This document shows positions 1 to 11,145 of a stretch of DNA of 64,000 bases, piece by piece; position 1 is the stretch's first letter; the number at the start of each line of letters is the position of its first letter. Location: positions 95,028,781 through 95,092,780 of the forward strand of contig CM060898.1 in assembly GCA_030762935.1 (NCBI GenBank), given 5' to 3'. A model generated the notes under the pieces. It had not been told where the DNA came from. It did no database searches and saw only the letters and a list, made by a program, of their open reading frames with translations. A program made the translations under genes and the position numbers. This DNA is from Hymenopus coronatus. Taxonomy: Eukaryota > Arthropoda > Insecta > Mantodea > Hymenopodidae.

Positions 1-540
1 CCTGAAGCCAAACTCGTAGAAGAACTGTTTTGTGGCTATGGGATACTGTTGGAGCTGCAGTGTTCAGGGTGCCAACTTTGAGTGTAACGTGATGAAAGAG
101 ATACTGGAGTGAACAAGATGCGCAAACTCCTGTCCAGCACAGTCAGATGGCATGGTTGAGCAGTACATCAACACTGTAGAAGGACATTTGAGGAAGGTTA
201 TGGCCAATCATCAGAGAGATTGGGATGTGAGGGTGCCACTTTTCCTGCTGGCCTACTACTCTGATTCATGACACCACCGGATTGACACCAGGTAGTTTGG
301 AATTTAATAAGAGCTGAGTCCACCATGCGACCTGATGTTTGGAAGTCTTCCTAGGGCAGAACAGCCAGCAGTCAACAAGATGGAGAATCTCATAGACCAG
401 CTTCACCAAAATGCATGAGATGATGCGTAAACACATCCAGATAGTGAGCAAATGGATGAAGACCTGATATGACCGGTAGGCTAACAGCCGAGGTTTCCAG
501 CTGCTCTGGAAATCAAATTTAGTTCTATTTATGGATCCCC
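1..540 (+). pseudogene. Ty3/gypsy pol relic (integrase end), truncated by window start
   Basis: The sequence encodes, with stops and shifts, the conserved end of a Ty3/gypsy integrase core: SDGMVEQYINTVEGHLRK is readable at about 145-200, followed by NHQRDWDVRVPLFLLAYYS at about 207-262. This is the family's usual SDG-MVERY-KTVE and QRDWD-PLFLLAYR block. A following stretch (about 300-480) corresponds to the linker that precedes the chromo-like tail. In-frame stops (for example after LE near 108 and at about 268) show it is dead. The same family occurs again at 12,100-13,360, where matching segments can be aligned by eye. The 5' part lies outside the window, and no LTR is recognisable after it. 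Confidence 0.8.
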
Positions 541-959
541 TTGCTTCGTAAGTTATAGCTGATTGTTGACATCTGCATTAGTGGACATGTGTGCCAGTGG
601 CAACTTCTTTTGACATTGAAGCTAACATTGTTACACCTGAGGAAGTTTTGACACCTGCCATGGTTTTGCACGTATGATAGTTTCTGGTAATTTCATGTTA
701 CATGATCAACATTCATAAAAAGGGGAAGGATGGTCTGTTCAGAGTTCAGCTTTTCACTGGAAATGCAATGCATGCAACATTTGAGCGAGTTTTGATGGAA
801 AATTTGTAGCAAGCAGTAATTGTTGCTGCAGAAAATATTAAAAAGAAACTATTTGGCAGAACTGTTACATTGAAGAAATACAGTTATTTGTAAGTAGATT
901 GTAACTATTTTGTGGAAGAAATAGAGTTGGAGATAAAGATAATTTTAGTTACAGTATAA
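541..959. other. unassigned, probably repeat-derived
   Basis: No convincing frame, tRNA-like head or HX motif is visible. It follows the gypsy relic and may hold its degraded 3' end, but no LTR boundary can be placed. Confidence 0.4.
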
Positions 960-1129
960 TCATCGTTGTCTCTTTGTTGTTGCTGCTGCTGCTACTGCTG
1001 CTGTTGTTGAGATCGGCTTCAATTGTATCAACTTGTTCATGTTATGCAGCAGATGCTATTTCAGATTTTAGGGCTATCTTAGTCTCAAACCTTTGTGAAT
1101 ACCCAGAATATACTCATGAGCTGTTACTG
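960..1129 (+). mobile_element. 3' end of hAT-like non-autonomous element (third copy)
   Basis: This segment aligns by eye with 7,320-7,476 and 55,330-55,490: a CTG/TTG-rich tract, then TATCAACTTGTT, a GCAGATGCTATT block, ACCCAGAATATACT, and an end at GAGCTGTTACTG. The last bases are the inverse of the CAGTGGCGGCT-like 5' terminus seen at 53,625. Only the 3' part is present, and no 5' end is recognisable upstream. A 78-codon frame here consists largely of leucine codons from the CTG tract and is not a gene. Confidence 0.55.
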
Positions 1130-1170
1130 GTCCTATCCAAGCAACACCTTGGGAACAGTTGGCTCTTATA

Positions 1171-1330
1171 CAATTTTATGGTTGGCCAGAGTATGGATGG
1201 AGCAGCAAACATGTGAGGTCCATTTAAAGGAGAAAAGAGAATGCCCAAAAGCATTTTATATAGTGTATTGTCCCAGATTTGCCTTTGTTGTTGAAAAGTT
1301 GATGGATATTTGCCTTTAATTAAAGAACAT
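1171..1330 (+). pseudogene. hAT transposase relic (DUF4371/ZMYM1-like)
   Basis: The peptide GQSMDGAANM at about 1,182-1,212 matches the diagnostic GQSYDGAANM-SG motif of the DUF4371/ZMYM-type hAT transposases. It is followed, after a stop and a frame change, by CPKAFYIVYCPRFAFVVEKL, which resembles the family's PKAFYVHC-AH-LNLVV segment. Only about 50 residues are recognisable against several hundred in an intact protein. Downstream sequence to about 1,600 is lysine-rich and may be more of the same gene, but I cannot support that. It is non-functional. Confidence 0.6.
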
Positions 1331-2433
1331 GTTCTTACGTGTTCTATGTGTTGATGTCTGACCAAAAGACATCACATGTTGATAGAAAATTGAACAATGG
1401 ACCAACTAAAATTTAAAAGGGAGCTTTTCAAAACAGTGCACACAACTACTGGTCAAGCAAAAGTGGCACCCTAAGTACAATCTTATATATCCTAAGGAAG
1501 CTTTAAATGAAATGCTTAAAAGATGAAGAATCAGAAAATGACAAAAATTATGAAAATAGAGCTCTTGAAAGGGGCATCTAATTATGACACTGTTACAAGA
1601 ATTCAAATCACTGCAGAGTTCTTTATAATCCTCTCACCAGTGACTGCAATAGTACCTGTTATTATCTCTGAGACAAAGTCAGAACTGGAGCCATAAGGAG
1701 TGATAAAGCATGGGACAAAGGAACAGACTGTTTAAACAGATTCACAGGTGAGCACATCATGCAAATCCCCAACCATAGAACGCATAAAAGGAAAAAGATT
1801 TATAGACAAGCTTTGATTGCTGGGACGTAACCGACATATATGCCAAAATCAGAGCATTTATACTTTTAAGCTACTTGGCTCTGAATTCTTCAGTTACAAC
1901 ATTGGTTTTCTAAAAATCTGTCTTAATATTGTCAAAAAAATGATATACTTTTCCTATAAAACCTTGATTAATATGGAAGAAACTCAAGCCTGTTTCCCAT
2001 CAATGACTTGTTCAAGCGTTATTGCATTAATAATGAAGAATTTAGTGGAGAAATAAATGTGATCAACCAGTTGTACAAGGTTCAATTATACAAAATTATC
2101 TTATCATTAATAATAGTAATGAATTGGAAATGACACACTGTGAATCTCAGTTAATAGTAATGTACTATGAGTCGTTTTACAAAAGGCTTCATCAAATTCA
2201 TTTGCTGTTGAAGTTTGTCAAATCCCTGCCAAAGAAAAGAAGCCGATCACCACAAATAACTCACCTACCTCCGGTGGTCGTATGCAGCTGATGATGTAGG
2301 ACAGATCCTACAATACTGGTTCTGCTGTGTAAGTAACAATTGTTACTTGTTTAAAATGACTCATAGCGTATTACTATTCTCTTATCAGTCTGCTGAGCTC
2401 CTCTGATCAGAGTGAAAATAAAGAAGGTGGCAC
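1331..2433. other. unassigned AT-rich stretch
   Basis: No gene is supported. Part of it (to about 2,060) could be degraded hAT coding sequence continuing from 1,330, judging from short open pieces on the plus strand, but no motif confirms this. The remainder has no recognised repeat. Confidence 0.35.
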
Positions 2434-2445
2434 ACCAGATCAAGG

Positions 2446-2671
2446 CTGCACCACGGCTGAATGGTTAGACCATTCGCCTCTCACCAAGGTTCAATCCCAG
2501 GTGGGATTTGTGGTGGACAAAGCAGAGCAGAGGTGGGTTGTCTCTAGGTTCTCTGGTTTCTTCTGCCATTGCATTCCCCTGGTGTTCTCTCTTCATTCCA
2601 TGTATTACCAGTGTATCATTGCCTGCGGTGCCATAGTAGTAAAAGTGGGCGTTAAAGAGACTAAAAAAAAT
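2446..2671 (+). mobile_element. tRNA-headed SINE, family S3
   Basis: This 226 bp element starts with a degenerate tRNA-like head (GGTTAGACC D-arm region, GGTTCAATCCC B-box region at about 2,488). It is followed by GGGATTTGTGGTGGACAAAG and a 3' part ending GGGCGTTAAAGAGACTAAAA. It is bounded by a 12 bp direct repeat ACCAGATCAAGG at 2,434-2,445 and 2,672-2,683, the expected target-site duplication. Related copies lie at 54,148-54,360 (+) and about 51,520-51,690 (-). It is non-coding; the 61-codon frame inside is incidental. Confidence 0.8.
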
Positions 2672-2831
2672 ACCAGATCAAGGTAGTGAATGATCTAATT
2701 CAGCTGAAGGACCCAAGATGTCAAAAGTAAGATTTCTGGATTAGTGGGCAATGAAAGGTTTAATAAGATCTTGTGATAGGCTCCTAAAACTAATAGTAAT
2801 AAAAACAATAATAATAATAACAATAAAAAAA

Positions 2832-3701
2832 TCTGATGTGTTCCATTCACATGACTTTCTCTACATCTCTGCAACAAATTATCGTTAAAAAGCTAATGCT
2901 TCTATTTATTTCATGCTAATTGAGAACAAAATGGCAGAAATAGTCTTATTACATGCTTCCTTGTAAGTAGCAGTGAAATAAGAGAGTACCGTAGGTTAAA
3001 GTGATAGTCAAAAGCTAGTTGCTATGTGACTGAAGTTCCTTTGTTTGTATGGACATGAGTTGACAAATTCCTGTATGAGAAAAGTACAAGTTTTTTTAAA
3101 GCTGAAATCAATAACGAGGAATATCTCAAAAATGATCAACTCTACGAAAAAAATGTATATAACATAAATTGTGTGTTTTAATGTGCTATACATTTTTTGT
3201 ACGGTAAGTTTTTGTCTTATCTCTTACGGTTTAGCAGTTATGCAAAATTCTGTAAAACTCATCCAGAATAAAGTAGTCTTCAGAGGCTATTCCCAGAAAA
3301 TTCAAGATATAAATATTATATGTCAGGTAAATATTTTTGATATACAATATTTTGATTAAAATCGTTATAGCCATTTTTGAGAAAATCAAATTTTTTTTAA
3401 AAAGTTCCATGTAAAGGATAGTTGGGGTGGGGGGGATTTTCTTGAAAATCTTTGTGTCACATCCTTGCAAGATAGCGAACTTAAATACCAAGTTTGGTAT
3501 TTAACCGTCTTTTCGTTTTTGAGCTATGCTGTCCACACACACACACGTGCACACGCACACACACAGACCTTTCCAGAAATGCTTTTTTTGGATTCATGAG
3601 GACCCAAAACATGTATTTGTGATGAAATCTCGGTATCTAATTTTTGGGTGGAATACAATACATTCTCTATACACTATGTACATAGTACATGTAGAGAAAG
3701 T
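2832..3701 (+). mobile_element. HX repeat, near-complete copy
   Basis: It begins TCTGATGTGTTCCATTCACA after an A-rich run and ends in the hairpin TATGTACATA region followed by GTAGAGAAAGT. The middle carries the conserved AAAATCGTTA block, a G-run before ATTTTCTTGAAAATC, and a short CA tract at 3,535-3,565. About 870 bp. An 86-codon antisense frame (3,231-3,491) matches the one in other copies. Confidence 0.85.
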
Positions 3702-6289
3702 AGTAATACAATTCATTCTTTCATTGCTAACAACAATGGAGAGAGAACTATGAATAATGTGTTAAAAATAGGCTGACTATTTAACATTGTTGTCCTGTCA
3801 TCTGAAAATGACATCTCAAAGTCAAATGTCAACTACGATGTTTTGATAGATTTAATTTAAAAGTGTATATAAAGAAAACTTGTTTTTCTCAAAGGTCATG
3901 AGTAGACAAAGAAAATAATCACTGTTTTTACATGTCATTTTATCTATGAATTCTTACTATTTATGTTAATTTTTGTTATAATGCCAATTGGGAAATAGCT
4001 GTTGAAATGTACAAGTGCAGTACCAAAGAATTAATTTCCCAACAATGTATACTAAGTATAAATACATGTACCCATACACATATGAATGCATGAAGCATGG
4101 TTTCTTTACTTTTTATGAACAAAATCACTGTTGAAAGTCCAAACTGAGTTAAACAGAGTTTCAGAATTAAAATTCATCCAGCTGCATTTTCAAATCTATT
4201 TTACACATGGTTATTATTACACTGTTGTAACAACAGTCAGAACAGTGCACTCAGATGTATCTGTAAGTTTGTTAATCTAAATGTACTGTATAAAAAAATA
4301 ATTTTAAGTATACTGCCAAGGTATTGTAAAATGTGTCATAGCAAATGACACATTTTGAAAATAAGTTCAGAAAGTTTATCATTTTTCTTATTGGTCCATT
4401 TAGATGGATAAATAGTATACATTGAAATACAAAGTAAGAAAATGCACCCTTCCAAATATTTTTATTTGTATTTGATTCTGTACATATTAAAACTTCTTAA
4501 TACTTTTAATGTTCCATATATTGGTTTAAGCTTTTATCGTGAAGTGGTGTCACAAAAGTTACCTATTAAGACAACCTATTTACAAAACTTTTCAGCTGCA
4601 AAAATAAGGAATTAAATAATTAAAACTGAGAGAGGGTGATTATTTGGGGGGGGGGGGATGGACACCTCTCTCAAGAGTTGCCATTTCAAACACACAGGTT
4701 CAGAATAAGCTTTCAAATATAAGATGGAATTTAGTTTTGAATAGACATGGCAGAAATGTGTTTAGTTGAATATATGATTATTTCCAAAGCAGTTGTTTAA
4801 TGTTCACCATAAATATAATGACAGGATGTTCTTAAAGCCAGCTGTGTTATTTTAACATTTTTCATTAGTTTTTCATTGATTTGGCAAAGAAAGAAAGAAT
4901 TGTGCTAGAGTGAACTGTAAATAATCTATATTAATCTATAAATCTTAGTTATTATATTGTTAATGTATATCAAATTTAATAGAAAAGTTGATTTTCCTAA
5001 TCTAAGGCAAATTTTGATTGGTGAGGACTAATGACACCATTTACACATCTAGCCCAAATCAAAAGTTCTTCAAAGAGTGTAGTTGTACAGGATTGCATAT
5101 TAATGAATTTATTTCCAAAGATTTGTTTTTACAGCATGCATCTAGGCGTACTTTATTCTAAAGTACCAATTTCATCATTTTTACTGTTGCAGCAACCTGT
5201 TTACTTGTCTAGGAATAATGGTTTAATAAATATTTTCAGTAAAATGTTTTCTTACTTAGAAGCAAAATCTGCTAAGAGAAGTGATTTTTCCAAGTGAATT
5301 TTTCTTCTCGTGGCATAAAAATTATTGTAGTTGATAAATGACTGCTGTATATGGAAGTTAAATTGGTTACCTTTCTTGCATACTGAATGTTGTGAAAAAG
5401 TGTATTTTTCTTTGCTGTAATAAAATGCCTTTTTTATTGGAGTATAGCAAATGTCAGTGTTAGAGTTGGAATAGGGTATTGGCTCTCCAAGGAGGCATAA
5501 ATACTGAGAAACCTTGGTCTGTTATGCACCAAGATTAATTGTGCAACAAGGGAAGCCTGCAAGTTTAAATGTCCAACGCAAAATGTTTTCTTTCATAAGA
5601 AGACCTGTCAAAAACAGTTGAGAATGTACTTATTTGTTATCAATCAATGGCTTTACAGTACTGAAGCAACATATAAAAAGTAAATGGAAAAGGCCAAATC
5701 TACAAATTAGCCATTAAAATGTGTTAATTCTTGAGAACCAGCAGTGGTGGCTTTGATTTTCTGTTGTACATACATGCCTGCTGTTAAACAAAGAGTTTAT
5801 TTGATTAAAAATTTCACCAAATTTCAGAGCATACAACAATCGCAATTTCATCCATTGAAACTGCAAGAGTAATAGAAGATTTGGCATATGTTTATATCCT
5901 CTCAGTTTTCATTAGAAAGATCAGGATTATACTAAAAAATCCTGAATGACATTGTTACAGATTGACAAATAAAAGAGTTTCACTAAGGTTGAAATATTGA
6001 CATTATTAATTAAATTATGTTTTATTAATTTGTAAACCACAATATATTTCTTTTGTAAATATATTTAGGATGGCAGTTAAATCACAGAATGTAGGAATTT
6101 AACAAGGGGAATCAATGTTTCACATACATTGCATCCACTGTTGATTTTATCTATATATTTCTTTAAGAATATGGAAAGAGCATTAAAAAGGAGTAAAATT
6201 CAGCAGCTATTATTTATTCATTATTTTAAAGAAAATAATATGGTAACTTTATATAATTCTTTACATTAATCATTTTATTTTATTATCTT
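3702..6289. other. AT-rich single-copy-looking stretch, no gene seen
   Basis: About 2.6 kb without a recognised repeat family, tRNA-like head or convincing coding frame. The only longer frame (5,031-5,297) has no recognisable motif and typical non-coding composition. A G10 homopolymer lies near 4,650. It could be intronic or intergenic; nothing in the sequence decides. Confidence 0.4.
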
Positions 6290-6477
6290 GGGCCATTAGT
6301 AGTTAGTATTCCTGTATCTCCTAAGTGGAGCAAAGGGCATTGTTACAATGTTTCCATGATCATATTTCAATTTCCAGTTTGTGAGTTTGCCACTATGCAC
6401 CATGGTGATGAGGGATCGGCTTGTGCCCATAGATGGCAGCATAGGGCATAATCATGATTTTTATATGCGAAATGGGA
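6290..6477. other. unassigned
   Basis: Slightly less AT-rich than the preceding stretch, and contains ATAGATGGCAGCATAGGG. No family is recognised. Confidence 0.3.
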
Positions 6478-6690
6478 AAATTTTGCTCAGGAACCTTCTT
6501 CTTTCAAGGTAGAGGGTTTTTCTACATGCAAATAAACATTACATGGGACTACCAAGCTTACTTCCCTTACAAAGGAAATCAGTCATGCTAAGGATTTTTG
6601 CATCAAAAAAATTCCATGACCCTCCACCAGGTTTGAACCTGCAGTCTTGGGTTTTAGAGCTAGCATGGTAACCACTATACCACGGAGGGT
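6478..6690 (-). mobile_element. tRNA-headed SINE, family S1 (old copy)
   Basis: Read on the minus strand, the head is CCCTCCGTGGTATAGTGGTT then GGTTCAAACCTGG. It is followed by a body that aligns by eye with the better-preserved S1 copies at 12,441, 24,081 and 25,806 (AAGGAAGT block, CTGAGCAAAA near the 3' end). It is diverged, and no target duplication is evident. Confidence 0.7.
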
Positions 6691-6796
6691 GATCATCATG
6701 GGACATGATTTATTATAAAGTTGTAAGAAATGAGAACCATGATATGAAAACCAGAATTATGGAAGCTTAGATTCTTCATATATCATAGCCCCAACA

Positions 6797-7476
6797 TCCA
6801 TGGTGGCTGCTATATAAGAGCACAAGAATATGTGAACTTGTTAACTTTTGACACCTTAAGTATTGAATATTCTCTCTTTGAATGTCATTACACATAATGT
6901 ATGTGTATTAATTTAAAGACAGCATTTAAATCTGCCTCAGTACTCCTCTAAACTTGATGAAATGTAGTACCAATGGTTGGTGCATGTTTTAAGTAGCATT
7001 TGCGCATGGACAACCAGTATGACGTAATAGCCTTAGGGGCCAAATACATGCGCAGCATGCATACTGCAAAGCATACTCAAATGACAAAACTTTTTCTTGT
7101 GCTGTCAGCACTATTGTACATTAATGTCACTAGTTGGTAGCTCACTGTGGTAACATTCAAGGTTGCTAGAGGGCAGAGTATGCATAGTCTGAAATATGCA
7201 TATTCCCAGTTACAATTTGAATTATACATTAATTCGTTCTTACCTTAGGGCACTGTACTTAATGATGTATGCAACAGACATCCACAAAACTACCCTTTCG
7301 TGTGTAAGACAACTTATGCAGTATCATCATTGTCATCATGTTTGTTGTTGTAGTTGGGATTGGCTGCAACTGTATCAACTTGTTTGTAATCATAACTATT
7401 AGGGACCAGATGCTGTTCACATTTCTAGAGCTATCTGACACTCAAATTTAAATACCCAGAATGTATACTTGCGAAC
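6797..7476 (+). mobile_element. hAT-like non-autonomous element, uninterrupted copy
   Basis: The sequence is collinear with 53,625-54,000 plus 55,200-55,490. Shared landmarks are a GGTGGCTGC-like left end, TTTTGACACCTTA, the CATGCGCAAC-type block, TAGAGGGCAG, CCACAAAACTACCCTTTC, TATCAACTTGTTTGTAATCA, and a right end GAACTGCTACTG. Left and right ends are imperfect inverted repeats of the CAGTGGCGGCT type. About 680 bp with no transposase, so non-autonomous. The superfamily is inferred from end similarity only. Confidence 0.55.
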
Positions 7477-7484
7477 TGCTACTG

Positions 7485-7900
7485 CCAGCACCCCATGGTT
7501 TACATGCAACCACTGATTGTATCATGAGTTTGAAGTTCTTACCATATGTCAATACATCCATAAATTTATCTGTCAATACTTATATTTACAAGAAGCTCCA
7601 GGAGTTGTAAATTTTGATATTGCCATTTGAATGCACCTCCCCAATATACCTCAAAAGAACACTACCTCAAGACTCAGTAGCATATCTCGTCCAGAAGTTA
7701 CAGATAGCTCCTTATAGCAGTATCAACTAGATTTATCTGTCACACAAATACTTGTCTTCGATACCTTAAGGAGATAAATATCATTAGTTTGTTAAATTCA
7801 TTTCCCTTACTTATTGGTCAAGGAATTGTTATGGCCAACTTCAGTAAATTAATGTTACCAATTCTTTATGAACAGAAATCTGTAAATTATCTGTATTATA
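7485..7900. other. unassigned
   Basis: AT-rich, no gene or repeat recognised. The 3' part may contain very degraded HX sequence. Confidence 0.3.
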
Positions 7901-8200
7901 TATTATGCTTTCCTTGTAGAATTAAGGAGAATAAGGAAATATTAGATTAAAGAGATCATCAAATCTTTTAAAAGCTGGTTGCCATGTGATCATATTGAAA
8001 TATCTTCTCTTTGTATGGCCAGGAGTAAAAACAAAATAAAAGAAAAAAAAAACAATGAAGACTTCCTAGTTGAAAAAAAAAATGTATCTGTGTGTGTGAG
8101 AGAGAGAGAGATAGAGAGAGAGTGTGTGTGTGTGTGTCAAAAAGTCCTTTAAATACCAATCTTGGTGTTTAAGTTCTCAGCTTTCAAGGATGCAAAGCAA
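7901..8200. repeat. degraded HX fragments in both orientations
   Basis: The left half carries the HX block AAATCTTTTAAAAGCTGGTT and GGCCAGGAGT in plus orientation. The right half (from the GAGAGAGA/GTGTGT tract at about 8,092) reads as HX minus strand, with AAATACCAATCTTGGT and TTTCAAGGATGC. The junction coincides with the dinucleotide tract. The next HX copy starts at the A-run at its right end. Confidence 0.6.
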
Positions 8201-8207
8201 AAAAAAA

Positions 8208-9069
8208 TCTGATGTGTACCATTCACATGACTTTCTCTACATCCCTGCAATAAATTGTAGTTAAAAAGCTTTTGCTTCTATTTACTTCATGCTAATTGAG
8301 AAACATTAGCAGAAATAGTCTTATTACTTGCATCCTTGTAAGTAGAAGCGAAATGAGAGAGTAGCATAGGTGAAAATAATAACCAAAAGCTGCTTGCTAT
8401 GTAACTGAAGTTCCTTTGTTTGTATGGGCAGGAGTTAGCAAATTTCTGTATGAGAAAAGTATGTTTTTCAAAGCAGAAACGAAAAATAAAGAATATCTTA
8501 AAAATGACAATTCCACAAAAAAAAAATGTATAGGACATTAATTGTGTGTTTTAACGTGCTCTACATTTTTCATGCAGTAAGTTTTTGTCCATCTCTTACG
8601 ATTTCACAGTTATGCACAATTTCGTAAAATTCATCCAGGATAAAGTAGTCTTCAGAGGCCATTCCTAGAAAATTCAAGATATACATTTTATTTGTCAGAT
8701 AAATATCTTTAATATACGACATTTTAATCAAAATCGTTTGAGCCATTTTTAAGAAAATCAAAATTTTCGAAATTTTTTCCATGTAAAGGGTAGTTTGGGG
8801 TGGGGGGATTTTTCTGAAAACCTTCGTGTCGCATCCCTGGAAGATACTAAACTTAAATACCAAATTTGGTATTTTACCGACTTTTCGTTTTTGAGTTATC
8901 GTGTTCACAGACACACGGACACACACACACGGAGCTTTTTCTGAAAATACTATTTTTGGATACAGGGGACCCTAAAACATATTTCCGGTGAAATCTCGGT
9001 ATCGAATTTTTGGGTGGAGTGCAATACCTTCTCTATCCCTATGTACATTGTACATACGGGGCTAGAGAC
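8208..9069 (+). mobile_element. HX repeat, near-complete copy with variant 3' hairpin
   Basis: The start TCTGATGTGTACCATTCACA follows nine A residues. It contains all HX landmarks including the 9+2 inverted repeat around 8,855-8,875. The 3' hairpin is the GGGG type: CTCTATCCCTATGTACA pairs with TGTACATACGGGGCTAGAG. The antisense frame 8,570-8,926 is the longest in the family here, at 118 codons. Confidence 0.85.
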
Positions 9070-9365
9070 AAAAATAAATAAATCAATCAAATGCCCACCC
9101 CAACAGTGTGGAATATATATATATGAAAAATGAATCGCCGAAATGTATGTACAGGCATCACTTCCGAACGACTGCACCAAATTGAAGAATTCATTTTTTG
9201 TGTTCGTTATTTCCATGGCAAGGTTTGTGGAAAAGAAAATGTTCCTAAAGATGGTATGGGAAAGTTTTTAAAGTTTCATAATATGAATAATAACAGTGTG
9301 AAGTGTATGCATTTCGGCTAATAGCAGTCAGATGGCAGTGGTACCATGGTTATTTGTTTTCAAAA

Positions 9366-9735
9366 GGCCGCAGTATTTCTATATTCTCCCTCCCCATTCA
9401 ACATTAAGGTACCTAACGTACCAGTTTTTCAATACAATGACACAACGCAGCAGTGACATTCAAATACATTTCTATGTGTTAACTGTCATTTCCTTACTCC
9501 TATTGTTTAAAATAAAGAAGCAAAGAAGCTTTCCCGGCGACAAACACCTAGAGTAAGTACTTATTTATTTGCCGCTAAATGGCCGTAGTACTGCTCAATT
9601 TTCCTTCCCCATTCAGTGCTAAGGGAATGCACCCGATTATGGATTCAATGATGCAAAATAACAGTGAAAATAAAATATATTTCTTATGTACTAACTATCG
9701 TTTCCTTGGTCACATCGTTTAAACTAAGAAATAAG
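9366..9735 (+). repeat. diverged tandem direct duplication, about 213 bp period
   Basis: Two units align by eye: 9,366-9,528 and 9,579-9,735. Shared points in order are GGCCG.AGTA, TCCC..CCCCATTCA, CAATGA..CA, ATTTCT.ATGT.TAACT, and TTTCCTT...TTGTTTAAA-like ends. The divergence is substantial, so it is an old duplication. Function is unknown. It lies between an HX copy and the Helitron fragment. Confidence 0.5.
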
Positions 9736-10178
9736 TATTTTTTGTTGTAATTCTTTAAAATGAACAAGTTATAAACTATACACATAACCCTTCTTGGAAT
9801 CTGAAATGGCGGGACCCGGATAGTAAACCATTTTAGGTTAACTTCCTATTGTAGATGTTGGTTATTTAAGGTTATGTGGTACATGAGCTAGCTAAAGGTG
9901 ATTTCATCACGACATGAAGATACCTCCGTCACCATCACATTGCAATTGCGGTGCTCTTAATACATTTGATCAAGTAATATTTTGGGTGAAATGAATAAAT
10001 GTATTTCACAAAAATATCGTCAAACAAAAACTTATGATTTGTCAATCAGATCTACTTGCTCTTTAGTTATGTCATTGTTAGTCTTAAAAAATGACTGTTT
10101 TGACATAGAAGAAAATAAAGAATGAGGTGGAAAACATTAGGAGTAAAGGAAAGAAAGATATTCGGAAGAAGCATGAAT
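9736..10178. other. unassigned
   Basis: AT-rich sequence leading into the (TTA)n tract. No frame or repeat family recognised. Confidence 0.3.
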
Positions 10179-10182
10179 GTTA

Positions 10183-10277
<95 letters not shown>
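10179..10277. repeat. (TTA)n microsatellite
   Basis: An essentially perfect ATT/TTA tract of about 97 bp, directly upstream of the recognisable Helitron sequence. It may mark where the element's 5' part was lost. Confidence 0.95.
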
Positions 10278-10387
10278 GCCGACTTCCTTGCTTACCCACG
10301 CTGTTAATTGCGTATGACATCCTTTCTACACTACCTTATGGGTGCGCTGACTTCGTCCTTTTCGCAATATCAACAATATATGCTACA

Positions 10388-11145
10388 TTGCGCAGATCAT
10401 TGCGCTTTGCAGATGCAAATGCATTATTAGACATTGGCAACGAGAAAATTCCTTCTACTGGCCTCATTTCGTTTACACCAAATTTTTGTCACTTCACAAC
10501 GTCAAAGGAAGAATTAATATCGAAAGTGTTCCCAAATATTGGTGTAAATTACAAAAAATATACTTGGTTGCGCGAACGGCCATTTTAGTAGCAACTAATA
10601 AGAATATAGATGATTTGAATATAAAAAATCAGAGCAAATTTTATGGAAAAATGCATTCATAAGACGATCGATTCCATTACACATCCAAATGAAGTTGTCA
10701 ATCATTTAACTGAATTCCTAAAGTCATTGGATTTTCCAGGATTCCGCCACACAGTTTACAGCTCAAGGTTGACTCGGTAATAATTATGCTACGCAATCTC
10801 AATCAGCCGAAATTGTGCAACGGAGCAAGACTCGCTGTTAAAAATTTATGTAAAATTTGATTTAAGCTACTATAATCATAGGAAAGTTCAAAGGCGAGGA
10901 TGTGCTTATTTCAAGAATACCACTAATGACAGTCGAATTTATGCATGTTCAGTTTCCCGTGCGCCTTGCATTCGCAATTACAATAAAACCCAAAGTCTAT
11001 CGTTAATGTGTGAAATATACCTTAAATTGCCGTGTTTTCCGCATAGGCAGTTGTACGTTGCGTGCTCGAGAGTCAGCAAACCATCGGCACTATTTATTTT
11101 CTCTCCGGAAGGAAAATTGTACACTACAGGCATAACAATAAAGTA
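10388..11145 (+). pseudogene. Helitron RepHel helicase, C-terminal relic
   Basis: The Pif1-like helicase end of a Helitron is readable in pieces. LLDIGNEKIPSTG and TSKEELISKVFPNI at 10,427-10,540 match the conserved segment before the 2B region. SVIIMLRN- and KLCNGARLAVKN-like pieces lie at about 10,775-10,850, KFKGEDVLI-like at about 10,880, and FPVRLAFAITI-K at about 10,955. QLYVACSRVSKPSALFIFSP is at about 11,048-11,107. Several frameshifts and stops separate these, so the gene is dead. The replication-initiator and N-terminal helicase parts are absent. Confidence 0.85.

Noticed and set aside
974..1216. Leucine-rich frame as a signal peptide or membrane protein
   Set aside because: The leucines come from a CTG/TTG simple repeat within a repeated non-autonomous element that has no such frame at 7,320 or 55,330.
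10122..10307. Tyrosine-rich open frame
   Set aside because: It is translation of the (TTA)n microsatellite.
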